Below are positions 26,617 through 35,004 of a DNA stretch of 41,207 nt, piece after piece; the first letter of the stretch is position 1; every line of letters starts with the position of its first letter. A program made the translations under genes and the position numbers. The notes beneath the pieces are model-generated. The model was given only the letters and a program-made list of their open reading frames with translations. It did not search any database and was not told where the DNA came from. This DNA comes from Vampirovibrio sp. (GTDB lineage Bacteria; Cyanobacteriota; Vampirovibrionia; Vampirovibrionales; Vampirovibrionaceae). The DNA lies in assembly GCA_021323475.1 (NCBI GenBank), contig JAJQJM010000007.1, positions 1 through 41,207 on the forward strand, read 5' to 3'.

Positions 26617-26649
26617 AAAAATACCCGACCGGATAGCCCGGCCGGGTAT
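26617..26649 (-). terminator. Intrinsic terminator of the HExxH-protein gene
   Basis: On the minus strand ATACCCGGCCGG, loop of 5 and CCGGTCGGGTAT form a 12-bp stem with one mismatch, followed by a U5 run (plus-strand A's 26617-26621). It lies 25 nt after the stop at 26675. Confidence 0.8.
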
Positions 26650-26674
26650 TAAGAGTGGTTTTAAGTGGTTTTGA

Positions 26675-27796
26675 TTAGGTCTTCAGTTTCAGGATTTTCG
26701 CCAGTTGAACCAGTTGTACCGGGGTAAACATAATCTGGTTCTTATCGATAATGGATTCGGTGGTGGAATTGAAATTAGGGCTGGCCACATCAACGCCGGT
26801 CATGGCTTTCAGCATTTTACGGAGTGTCTGGTTACCGGCGGTGGTGCTGGCAACAGTTCCTCCGTCGCTTCCGGCGGAGGTGAATGCGGCCCCGAAGTTG
26901 GCCAGCGGGGTGCCACCGGGGTATACGTTGCCTTGAGAGGTAAAGAGTCGGAGGTTGCCATTGGTGTCACGACTGTTCAGTCGGGCCATGAACTTGGTGT
27001 TCTGCCGACGGGCAAGTTCCGTGCCTGTAGTTGCCAGAGCGGGGTCTTCCAGCATCAGTTTGCCATAGAGCATCGTATCGATGGAATGGTTGATTCGCTC
27101 TTCCGGCAGGGAGTTTGCCGCATCCTGGTGCAGGCTTTCGTGGGCCATGGCGGGAGCCAGTTGACGGAAGTCCTCATATTGGTAGCGGCTGTTCATCAAG
27201 AGTTGGGGTTTGGTTTTGCCGGTCGCATCCGGTTGAATGGCCGCAATGACTCCGGCGGGCAAGTTGGCGAAGGCCACTTTGCTGTAGGTGCCTGCTTTAA
27301 TGGTATCAATGGCGGCTTCGCCGGGTGTGCCTTTTAATACGGCCACGGCGGCGCGCAAGCGGGGATCGGGTACGAATTTTTTGAGTGTGGCGTCGTTAAA
27401 TACAGCCATCCCGCTATTAATTTGAGTCGTGTTGCCTCCAAAGCGGGTTGAGAACGTCTTGGTTAGCTGGCCCTTAATCTGGGTTTCAGTGATGGTGCGC
27501 GGAGCGGCGGGTTGAGGCGTGCTTGCGGTTGAGTAAGTCTGGGGCATAAACAGATTTACGTCCGAGGGGGCAAAAGGCGGTTTTTTTAATGTATTGATGG
27601 CCGTCTGGTTTACGGTGGATACATTAGTAGCCGATGCGGTCATCGCTGCCAGAATTTTAGTGCCGTTGTTGGCTGCGGGAATCGTAGCGGGCTTATTGGC
27701 TGTAGGGGGAAGAGAAGGCGGAAGGGTGGAAAGTTTGGGAGGAATGTTCAGGAGGGGATTGAAGAAAGGGGAGGAAGAGCGGGTATTATTCAGCAT
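26675..27796 (-). CDS. Putative zincin-like metallopeptidase (HExxH), otherwise unknown
   Basis: 373 residues, ATG 27796 after GAGAGGA. Residues 1-105 are Pro/Thr/Ala-rich and low-complexity. Residues about 140-300 contain AMAHESLHQD, with His219-Glu220-x-x-His223, the zinc-binding HExxH pattern, followed by EERINH (Glu232/233 or His237 as a possible third ligand). The surrounding helix is hydrophobic, as in gluzincins. No standard signal peptide is seen, yet the N-terminal composition resembles secreted or surface linkers. The C-terminal end is Ser/Gly/Thr-rich and then helical. No close family is recognised. It is a single-gene unit with its own terminator. Confidence 0.7.
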   Translation of the reverse strand: MLNNTRSSSPFFNPLLNIPPKLSTLPPSLPPTANKPATIPAANNGTKILAAMTASATNVSTVNQTAINTLKKPPFAPSDVNLFMPQTYSTASTPQPAAPRTITETQIKGQLTKTFSTRFGGNTTQINSGMAVFNDATLKKFVPDPRLRAAVAVLKGTPGEAAIDTIKAGTYSKVAFANLPAGVIAAIQPDATGKTKPQLLMNSRYQYEDFRQLAPAMAHESLHQDAANSLPEERINHSIDTMLYGKLMLEDPALATTGTELARRQNTKFMARLNSRDTNGNLRLFTSQGNVYPGGTPLANFGAAFTSAGSDGGTVASTTAGNQTLRKMLKAMTGVDVASPNFNSTTESIIDKNQIMFTPVQLVQLAKILKLKT

Positions 27797-27960
27797 GGTA
27801 AGGATAATCCTCTCTATGGGGATTGCTGCGGGATGGCTGTTGTTATGCTTCCTGCCGATGTGGAATGCTCACTCAGCGCTTTTGTATAGCAGAATAAAAA
27901 CCCCAAAGAGATAAAAATTGTTTAATTTTTATATAAATTGATATAAATATTATTTTTAAA

Positions 27961-29988
27961 TTATGGTTCAGTTTTAATGAAGCTGAGCGGCTCAAACACT
28001 TCGACTTTGGCGCCTTTTCCCTTCAGTTCCGCCCAGCCAAGGCGCCTGGCATGGATTCGGTCTTTTACCTTCTCGTAAGTGGCTGCTGAAATAATAATAT
28101 TGGTTCCATATTCCTTGTTAATGCCTTCCAATCGAGAGGCCACGTTTACGGCGTCTCCGATGACGGTAAAATCCATGAAGTCTTCCGATCCGATATTCCC
28201 AATCACCGCTTCCCCGGTGTTAATGCCAATGCCGATTGTGATGGGAATTTTTTCTTTATCCTCCTGCCAGGCCATCATGGCGTCCCGCATGGCCAACGCG
28301 GCTGAAACCGCTTGAAATGCATGATCTTCGTTCTGTAGGGGAAAGCCCCAGTAGGCCATAATGGCATCGCCGATTAATTTATTAATGGAACCCTGGTAGG
28401 AATGTAGAATAATCTTGTTCATAGTGGAAAAATACTGAGTCAGGAAGGCTTGAACCACTTCGGGCGGATTTTGATCCGAGAAAGCGGTAAAGCCCCGGAT
28501 ATCGCTGAATAAGAAGGTCATCTCGCGGCGCTCGCCACCCAATTTAACTTTTTCGGGATGTTGTTCAATAATCTGCAGCACGGCGGGAGATACATATTTA
28601 CCAAAGGCGTAGCGCATCTGCTGGCGCTTTTTATATTCCTTGCGGTAGCGGTAGACATAAAAGCCGCCAAAGCTGATGAAAGCGGCCAGTGCCGGATGAA
28701 CGGCGTATATCCATATATTCAATTGGTTATAAGCATAAATGCACAGCAGGAAATAGCCTAAGCTGAGGGTTAATGTCATCAGCAGGCTGATCCAGACGGA
28801 TTTGAAACGCCAAATCATCAGTAGCACCAGCGAAGGCAGCAGCAGGAACGCCAGAATATTCAACCAACCGGGAGCTTGAAACACAAAGTCGTCATGCAGG
28901 GCGTTGTCCAGCATGTTGGCCACAATATAAAGCCCGTAGTATTGCGGGCTATAGATGGTTTTATGCGTATCGCTCTTATTTGGTATGGTGAATCCGATCA
29001 GGTTAAATTTATCCTTGAAATAATGAGGTTGAATGAGAGGTTCCGAAGGGAGCGGAGCTTTGTTGCATAGCGCGCCGGTTGGTTTTTCCCGGCATTCCAG
29101 AATCACTTCGGACAGCACCACATCCGAGAACGAAACCTCCGGATAGACCGGTTTATTCGGGTAAACGCCGTGTCCGTACCATTTAATCAGTGGCAATCCT
29201 TCCGAACCCAGATGTATCTTGCCGGTTTTCCAGCTCAGCAAACCATCGGGAGAGAGGGTTGCCTGTTTCTCGTCGTTTAAAAGGGCTCCTAACGGAATGC
29301 TGGGAATGACCCGATTCCCATAAAGGGAAAAAGGAATCCAACGCCGGGCTTCAGCGTTTGCGTCATCTTCAGTCTTTAAATTCAGAATGGCCTTGTAACT
29401 GAAGGAATTGGCCGCATAAAACCGCATGGGCGTATCCAGCAGGTTGGCATAGGGTGGTAGTAAACTGGCATACCGGTATTGCCGGCTGAATATAGGGAAA
29501 TGCCCCAACCCTTTAACTTGCAGACTGTTGTTATTGATAGCCTCCTGAGCCGCGCGGGGCTGTTCGTGATAGGACATACCGGGCTTTTGGTTGATATCGA
29601 AGCTCATGAGTGAGGCAAACGAGTTGGTATTTTGCAGGCTGTCCGCCAATGCGGCGTCACCCGATAAATCGTTATAATGAATTCCCCCGTTGAAGCTGAT
29701 GTCAAAGATCACGGCTTTGGGGTGGGTTCGTTTAAAGAAACGGACTGCATAGGCTGCTGCCCGGCGCGAGAGCCCGGAGCCAAACAATTGGTTATAGGCG
29801 GCAGAGCCAATCGTTTTTTGATCGAAAGCGACTAGCACGATGGGGGTTATTTGGCTGCGATCCTGAGGTGAACTGGAAAACATCTTCTGGCGAGTGGAAA
29901 GGTTGTCCAGCTCCCAGGCGTAAAATATGTTCTGGCTGGCATAGATAAACAGGAGGCCGATGAGCAGCGTAAAAAAGCTGAAAAACAT
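27961..29988 (-). CDS. CHASE2-domain adenylate cyclase
   Basis: Start set at ATG 29988, where GGGGA lies 7 nt upstream and the first membrane helix (FFSFFTLLIGLLFIYASQ) begins; the open frame to 30060 (GTG 30051 or TTG 30060) would add about 24 residues. From that start it is 675 residues: signal-anchor helix, a CHASE2 extracytoplasmic sensor (about 30-370), three helices (about 380-455), then a class III cyclase domain. In the cyclase, FLFSDIRGFT and KLIGDAIMAYWG carry the two metal aspartates, and the substrate-side FTVIGDAVNVASRLE is intact, with the transition-state Asn and Arg. Lys in NKLIGD suits ATP. It should make cAMP in response to an unknown periplasmic signal. Confidence 0.88.
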   Translation of the reverse strand: MFFSFFTLLIGLLFIYASQNIFYAWELDNLSTRQKMFSSSPQDRSQITPIVLVAFDQKTIGSAAYNQLFGSGLSRRAAAYAVRFFKRTHPKAVIFDISFNGGIHYNDLSGDAALADSLQNTNSFASLMSFDINQKPGMSYHEQPRAAQEAINNNSLQVKGLGHFPIFSRQYRYASLLPPYANLLDTPMRFYAANSFSYKAILNLKTEDDANAEARRWIPFSLYGNRVIPSIPLGALLNDEKQATLSPDGLLSWKTGKIHLGSEGLPLIKWYGHGVYPNKPVYPEVSFSDVVLSEVILECREKPTGALCNKAPLPSEPLIQPHYFKDKFNLIGFTIPNKSDTHKTIYSPQYYGLYIVANMLDNALHDDFVFQAPGWLNILAFLLLPSLVLLMIWRFKSVWISLLMTLTLSLGYFLLCIYAYNQLNIWIYAVHPALAAFISFGGFYVYRYRKEYKKRQQMRYAFGKYVSPAVLQIIEQHPEKVKLGGERREMTFLFSDIRGFTAFSDQNPPEVVQAFLTQYFSTMNKIILHSYQGSINKLIGDAIMAYWGFPLQNEDHAFQAVSAALAMRDAMMAWQEDKEKIPITIGIGINTGEAVIGNIGSEDFMDFTVIGDAVNVASRLEGINKEYGTNIIISAATYEKVKDRIHARRLGWAELKGKGAKVEVFEPLSFIKTEP

Positions 29989-30187
29989 CGCTTTTCCCCG
30001 AGAGCTTATTAAACTCAATAGGGGCTTATTTAACCCGTTTTGATCCTTCACTACAACCAACCACTCGAATTCAATGATTTGTCATTAGTATATCGAATTG
30101 TAACAATGTGTTCAAGTTTTATAATGCTGAGTCGAGAAATTGCTGTGTTGAGTAGTTTGATTGGAGACCCGCAAGGGAGGCACATAG

Positions 30188-30664
30188 GTGGAATTTTCTA
30201 AACAATTGAATAAGCGCAAACCAGCATGTCAGGCTGGGCAAAGTCTGACAGAGTACGGGCTGGTGATTGCCTTGGTAGGGGTAGTCAGTATTGCCGGCTT
30301 GAATATGCTGGGAAACAGCATTTCCTCACAATTATCCGGTTTGGCAAACGCACTCGGAAGTGCGGGTGGAGGCAACATTGCGGTAGCGGCCAGTCCGGCT
30401 CCTTCCATGCCGGCACCTACGCCGAGCGCTCCAAGTACCCCCACATCAGCAGCACCAGCGTCTAACCCAGGAGGTACTACAAACCTACCGGCCAATACCC
30501 AGGCAATGCAACCTGCTACAAACTCGCCGCCTCCAGCGAATACCACGACGCCAAGCACCACGGCAACCGCTCCGGATAGCCAGCAAGGGGCTACATTAAT
30601 TTGCAGCGGTAACGACCCGAGTTGCGGCGGCAATGTGGAAGTCGGTTTACAGAATGGCTGGTAA
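30188..30664 (+). CDS. Flp-type pilin-like protein with long Pro/Thr-rich tail
   Basis: 158 residues from GTG 30188 (SD GGGAGG). AGQSLTEYGLVIALVGVVS is the class IVb/Flp prepilin signature: cleavage after Gly18 would leave Gln-Ser-Leu-Thr-Glu5-Tyr and a hydrophobic helix. Residues about 60-135 are a repetitive Pro/Ala/Ser/Thr region, and the last 25 residues contain two cysteines (LICSGNDPSCGGN), possibly a disulfide. Flp pilins are normally about 60 residues, so the tail is unusual. No tad assembly genes or prepilin peptidase gene lie nearby. Convergent with nrdA. Confidence 0.8.
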   Translation: MEFSKQLNKRKPACQAGQSLTEYGLVIALVGVVSIAGLNMLGNSISSQLSGLANALGSAGGGNIAVAASPAPSMPAPTPSAPSTPTSAAPASNPGGTTNLPANTQAMQPATNSPPPANTTTPSTTATAPDSQQGATLICSGNDPSCGGNVEVGLQNGW

Positions 30665-30749
30665 ATTTGGCTGAACCCAATTTATAAGGGCGAAATCGTT
30701 AAGTTTTAATTAATTTGCATAAAATTTTAAATAAATTTTTGATTACCAG

Positions 30750-30789
30750 AAAAAAATCCCTCTTCCAAATTTCTGTATTTGGAAGAGGG
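30750..30789 (-). terminator. Intrinsic terminator of the nrdBA operon
   Basis: Perfect 13-bp stem: CCCTCTTCCAAAT (plus strand 30758-30770), 6-nt loop, ATTTGGAAGAGGG (30777-30789). On the minus strand it is followed by a U7 run (A's 30750-30756). It lies 28 nt after the nrdA stop and may also slow plus-strand readthrough from the pilin gene. Confidence 0.88.
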
Positions 30790-30816
30790 TTCTCTCTTAG
30801 CGTTTCAAGAGTAAAT

Positions 30817-33228
30817 TTATTGGCAGGCTTCGCAATCCGGATTGTCAATGGCGCAAGCCTGAGCGCTGCTGGGCTCTGCCTGACGGATATGCGTTTTGCC
30901 GAAGTGGGCCTGATCCACCGTTGCTTTTTCCACCTGGCTTGCGGCCAGAGAGCGCAGGTAATAAGTGGTTTTCAAACCCATGCTCCAGGCCATGGTATAG
31001 AGTTCATGTAGAAGTTTGCCGCTGGGTTGGGCCACAAACAGATTCAATGATTGGGATTGATCAATCCATTTCCCTCGAATGGCCGCCGCGCGAATCAACC
31101 AGCTTTGATCCAGCTCGAACACATCCGGGTATTTTGCCTTTAAGTCAGCGGGAACATTCTTCAGTTTGGAAAGTTGACCGTCTACCGCCTTTAAAGCAGC
31201 CACCATATCCGGCTGCCATAGCCCGCGCTTTTCCAAATCCTGCACCAGCCATTGGTTGATGACCGTAAATTCCCCGGAAAGATTGGAGCTGACATACAGA
31301 TTTTTGAAAGTCGGCTCAATGCAAGGCGTGGTGCCGATGATGTTGGAAATGGTCGCGGTGGGGGCAATGGCCATCAGGTTCGAGTTCCGCAGGCCGTTCC
31401 GGGCCACTCTAGCTTTCAGAATCTGCCAATCCAATCGCTGGTTGCGATCGCATTCCACGGGAAGGCCTCGTTCCAGCTCCAGCAGCGTCATGGTATCGAG
31501 TGGGAACAAGCCGCGATCCCACTTGGAGCCCTCGAAGCTGATATATTCGCCCCGTTCTTCCGCCAGGGCGCAGGATGCGGAAATGGCCTCGTAGCTAAAC
31601 CGTTCGACCAACGCATCGGCGACTTCCAGATGTTCTTCGGAGGCAAACGGAAGATCCAACTGATACAGCATTTCCTGATAACCCATCATGCCCAAGCCGA
31701 TGGCCCGGTGCTTCAGGTTGGCCTCTTTTGCCTCTTCGGTCGGGTAGAAGTTGATATCGATGACATTATCCAGCATGCGAACCGCGGAATGAATCGTCCG
31801 GCTCAGGCGCTCATAATCAATGCCGCCCTCAACAACATGTCGGGCTAAGTTAACAGAGCCCAAATTGCAGACGGCTGTCTCCTGAAGGCTGGTATTCAGG
31901 GTGATTTCCGTACACAGGTTGGAACTGTGCACCACGCCCACATGGTCTTGCGGGGAGCGCAGATTGCAAGGATCTTTAAAGGTAATCCACGGATGCCCGG
32001 TTTCAAATAGCATGGTGAGCATCTTGCGCCACAGCGCCTTGGCCTCAATGCGTTTTCCCTGAATTAATCCGGCTTCAAACTGGAATTCACGATCTTCATA
32101 CGCTTGTTCAAATGCGTTGCCGTATAAATTATGCAATTCCGGCACCTGATCCGGAGTAAATAGCGTCCAATGCGCGTTTTGTTGCACCCGCTTCATGAAC
32201 AGATCGGGAATCCAGTTGGCGGTATTGATATCATGGGTGCGGCGGCGCTCATCCCCGACGTTTTTGCGTAAATCCAAGAAATCCTCGATATCCAGATGCC
32301 AGGTTTCCAGGTACGCACAATGGGCTCCCTTCCGCTTGCCACCCTGATTGACCGCAATGGCCACGTCATTATCAATCTTCAGCCACGGAATCAGTCCTTG
32401 GCTTTGCCCGTTGGTACCTTGAATCAGAGAACCGGTAGCGCGAATGGGAGTCCAGTCCGTGCCGATACCGCCAGCCCATTTGGAGAGCCTTGCGTTATCG
32501 GTGTAGGCTTTGAAGATACCCTCAATGCTGTCATCCACCGTGTTTAAAAAACAGGAGGATAATTGCGGGTGAACCGTTCCGGCGCTAAACAGGGTGGGGG
32601 TGCTGGGCACATAATAAAAATCCTTGATGAGCTGGTAAAACTCAATGGCGCGCTCTTCTTTATTGGGTTCCAGCAAGGCCAGTCCCATGGCAATCCGCAG
32701 CCACATCCACTGGGGAAGCTCCAGAATCACCTGTTCCCGGTTGCGAATGAGATAGCGATCTTTCAAAATCTGGATGCCCTGGAACTGGAAATGTTGATCG
32801 GCTTTGCTATCAATCGCTTTGCTCATTTGTTCCAGATCAAAATCCAACAGCCGCTCATCCAAAATGCCTGCTTCCACGCCTTTTTGCAGGTAGTCGGCAA
32901 AGTGGGTTTCATACAGTTTTTGCAACTCCTGCTCCCGTGCGGAAACCGGGCCGAATACCTGCTGGTACAGCACCTTTAGCACCAGTCGGGCGGCCACATA
33001 CGAATAATTGGGATGTTGTTCAATCAAGGTGCGGGCCGATAAAATGGCCGACTCGTCAATTTCTTCGGTGCTGATGCCGCTGTACCAGGAAAGCTGACAG
33101 CCCAATGCCACATCGGACCAACTGACATTTTCCAGTCCTTCACAGGCGTCTTGTAATACCAGGTTGATTTTATCCTCTTGCACGGGCTCCATACTGCCGT
33201 CTCGGCGGCGTACCAGAATTGCGGACAT
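30817..33228 (-). CDS. nrdA: Ribonucleoside-diphosphate reductase class Ia, alpha subunit
   Basis: 803 residues. An ATP-cone lies at the N-terminus (ILVRRRDGSMEPVQEDKINL). The catalytic barrel has the active-site triad Asn437-Cys439-Glu441 in SSNLCTEI, the redox pair Cys226 (SSCFLN) and Cys454 (AVCNLGS), and the radical-relay Tyr pair in LKTTYYLRS. The C-terminal tail holds a CxxC (DCEACQ) for thioredoxin/glutaredoxin turnover. It reduces NDPs to dNDPs. It is the second gene of the nrdB-nrdA unit, 57 nt after nrdB, with AAAGGG before the ATG. The ATP-cone indicates dATP-regulated overall activity. Confidence 0.97.
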   Translation of the reverse strand: MSAILVRRRDGSMEPVQEDKINLVLQDACEGLENVSWSDVALGCQLSWYSGISTEEIDESAILSARTLIEQHPNYSYVAARLVLKVLYQQVFGPVSAREQELQKLYETHFADYLQKGVEAGILDERLLDFDLEQMSKAIDSKADQHFQFQGIQILKDRYLIRNREQVILELPQWMWLRIAMGLALLEPNKEERAIEFYQLIKDFYYVPSTPTLFSAGTVHPQLSSCFLNTVDDSIEGIFKAYTDNARLSKWAGGIGTDWTPIRATGSLIQGTNGQSQGLIPWLKIDNDVAIAVNQGGKRKGAHCAYLETWHLDIEDFLDLRKNVGDERRRTHDINTANWIPDLFMKRVQQNAHWTLFTPDQVPELHNLYGNAFEQAYEDREFQFEAGLIQGKRIEAKALWRKMLTMLFETGHPWITFKDPCNLRSPQDHVGVVHSSNLCTEITLNTSLQETAVCNLGSVNLARHVVEGGIDYERLSRTIHSAVRMLDNVIDINFYPTEEAKEANLKHRAIGLGMMGYQEMLYQLDLPFASEEHLEVADALVERFSYEAISASCALAEERGEYISFEGSKWDRGLFPLDTMTLLELERGLPVECDRNQRLDWQILKARVARNGLRNSNLMAIAPTATISNIIGTTPCIEPTFKNLYVSSNLSGEFTVINQWLVQDLEKRGLWQPDMVAALKAVDGQLSKLKNVPADLKAKYPDVFELDQSWLIRAAAIRGKWIDQSQSLNLFVAQPSGKLLHELYTMAWSMGLKTTYYLRSLAASQVEKATVDQAHFGKTHIRQAEPSSAQACAIDNPDCEACQ

Positions 33229-33285
33229 CGTTTTCCCTTTCTTTTGAGAATCTTAAATGGGTTGAATCATCAAGTGCGAGGCGGA

Positions 33286-34326
33286 CTAAAAGTCATCCCA
33301 CTGCAAAGCGCCACCGGACTGGTATTCGGTAATCCGGGTTTCAAAAAAATTTTTGGATTTGGTTAAATCCACCGCTTCGCTCATCCACGGGAACGGGTTT
33401 TTGGCGTTAAATCTCGCCGGTAAGTTCAGCGCGTTTAACCGACGGTCGGCAATGTAGCGGGTGTATTCCTCAAAGCTGGCCGCGTTCATACCTAAAATGC
33501 CGTGGGGCATTAATTCTCTGGCATAGGCTTCTTCCAGTTCCGCGCCTTTTACAATTTTGTTGATGATTTTGCGCTGGAAGGGCTCTGTCCACAGCGTAGG
33601 CTGCTCGGCAATGATATGATGAATCATCTCAATGCCGAAGTTCATATGCATGGACTCATCGCGCATAATGTACTGGAACTGCTCGGCGGTGCCCGGCAGC
33701 AGGTTTCTGCGGCGGAAGGACAGCATAGCGGCAAACGATGAATAGAAGAAAATACCTTCCATGATGACGTAGAAATCAATCAGGTTTTCCAGAAATGCCT
33801 GATCCGCCTCGAACGCGCCGGTGGCAAAATCATTCCGCATAATGTGCGCGACCAATTCTGAGGCGAACTTATCCTTGTCGTAAATCGCCTGAATTCGCTG
33901 GTACATGGTAAAAATTTCAGCCTCGTTCAGGCCTAGACTTTCTACAATATATTGGTAGGCATGGGTGTGAATGGCCTCTTCATACGCCTGACGGAGCAGA
34001 TACATCCGGCATTCCGGCGAGGTGATGTGCTTGTAAACGGCCAGCACCAGGTTATTGGCCACAATGCTGTCGGCTGTGGTAAAAAAGCCCAACGCCAATT
34101 TAACGACCCGCCGCTCGTCTTCGGTCAGGATGGAATCGGAGCGCCATTGCTCAATATCCTTTTGCATGGAAATCTCGTTGGGTAGCCAGTGATTGGCATT
34201 GCCTGCCAGATACGCGTCCCAGGCGAACTGATGTTTCATGGGGTAAAGCTGGACGACATCGTCTTTTCCGTTGATAATCCGGCGTTGATTCACCTGATGG
34301 GCCAAGGAAGGCATAGCGTTTGACAT
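33286..34326 (-). CDS. nrdB: Ribonucleoside-diphosphate reductase class Ia, beta subunit
   Basis: 346 residues, ATG 34326 after GAAAGGACAAC. All diiron ligands are visible: Asp86 (TTADSI), Glu117 and His120 (YEEAIHTHAY), Glu190 (VIMEGIFF), Glu224 and His227 (MRDESMHMNF). Tyr124, four residues after His120, is the expected tyrosyl radical. It supplies the radical to NrdA and needs oxygen. It is the first gene of the operon and is preceded by a 300-nt leader with a cobalamin riboswitch, so its synthesis should fall when B12 is abundant. No nrdH/nrdI genes adjoin, which fits class Ia rather than Ib. Confidence 0.97.
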   Translation of the reverse strand: MSNAMPSLAHQVNQRRIINGKDDVVQLYPMKHQFAWDAYLAGNANHWLPNEISMQKDIEQWRSDSILTEDERRVVKLALGFFTTADSIVANNLVLAVYKHITSPECRMYLLRQAYEEAIHTHAYQYIVESLGLNEAEIFTMYQRIQAIYDKDKFASELVAHIMRNDFATGAFEADQAFLENLIDFYVIMEGIFFYSSFAAMLSFRRRNLLPGTAEQFQYIMRDESMHMNFGIEMIHHIIAEQPTLWTEPFQRKIINKIVKGAELEEAYARELMPHGILGMNAASFEEYTRYIADRRLNALNLPARFNAKNPFPWMSEAVDLTKSKNFFETRITEYQSGGALQWDDF

Positions 34327-34391
34327 GGTGAGTTGTCCTTTCAGCGTTGTCGTTGAAGTAATAATTCCGCAGCCGAAATCCAGACGGATTT

Positions 34392-34475
34392 TTATACCTG
34401 TGAAACGGCATCATTTCGCAGGAAATGGACAGCCAGCATTCCGGTTAAAAGCAGTGTAGCCGTAATAAAAAACAC
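34392..34475 (-). CDS. Possible small membrane peptide in the nrdBA leader
   Basis: From GTG 34475 the minus frame reads VFFITATLLLTGMLAVHFL, then RNDAVSQV, 27 residues, a plausible single membrane helix. It has no obvious SD, and in-frame upstream codons lack an ATG. It lies between the cobalamin riboswitch and nrdB. It may be only a chance frame; the leader's structure is the stronger signal. Confidence 0.2.
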   Translation of the reverse strand: MFFITATLLLTGMLAVHFLRNDAVSQV

Positions 34476-34509
34476 CAGGTCGAAAACGCGACCGAGCAGT
34501 TATTACGGC
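34459..34509 (-). promoter_or_regulatory. Large hairpin in the nrdBA leader with U-run
   Basis: GCCGTAATAA (34500-34509 read on the minus strand) and TTATTACGGC (34459-34468) form a perfect 10-bp stem. Inside it GGTCG/CGACC forms a 5-bp hairpin followed a few nt later by U6 (A's 34467-34472). The two structures compete: the inner one resembles a weak terminator, and the outer stem captures its U-run. It lies about 110 nt downstream of the riboswitch and is a candidate expression platform. Confidence 0.45.
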
Positions 34510-34604
34510 ATTCTATTTCTCAATCAGGAGGCGCGAATGTGAATGGGAGTTGCCAAAGCAATCATCGTCATACCTTTCTTGTGCTCGCAAGAAGTGTTAC
34601 AAAA

Positions 34605-34700
34605 GCCTTCTCTTCCGGTATTCTGGCTCCCTGACTCGACAGGTTACAGTTGCGGCACAGCCCCGGACTTTCACCGGAGTTCCCCAGACGAAAGGACTTA
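34605..34700 (-). promoter_or_regulatory. Cobalamin riboswitch controlling nrdBA
   Basis: The minus strand shows the conserved core: GGGGAACTCCGGTGAAAGTC, then CCGGGGCTGTGCCGCAACTG (34646-34655 complement) and the B12-box AGTCAGGGAGCCAGAA (34621-34636 complement). These match the RFN-like cobalamin consensus: GGTGAAA, CCGCAACTGT and rAGYCMGgAgaCC. It lies about 290 nt upstream of the nrdB ATG on the same strand, with no other gene between. B12 binding normally represses downstream genes, so nrdBA is predicted to be reduced when cobalamin is available. The boundaries of the outer stem are approximate. Confidence 0.92.
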
Positions 34701-35004
34701 ATCTACTTATACAATTTTTAAGCGCCTTGGGGAATGCTTTGTAAGATTTGTAAATTTACTATCCGTCTAGCATTTGACTGTCGTCCCAACGAAGCGAACG
34801 ATGTTCGACATTAGCCGGCTCGAATCCTTAAAATAGTGGGCAGCAGGTTCCATTACGGAATTTCAGAATGCAAATGCTTATAGACAGTCAGGCAATAGCC
34901 ATTCGTTGAGGATTCAGCCACAATTAGAGTGGGTTATTGTGCATCCCCGCCATGTTTCAGCCCGGATTTCAGCTTTAAGGCTTTAAGGAAGGAATATTTC
35001 CGGC

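Noticed and set aside
34808-34835. GGCTCGAATCC resembling a tRNA T-arm
   Set aside because: No matching acceptor stem, D-arm or anticodon arm in the surrounding bases.
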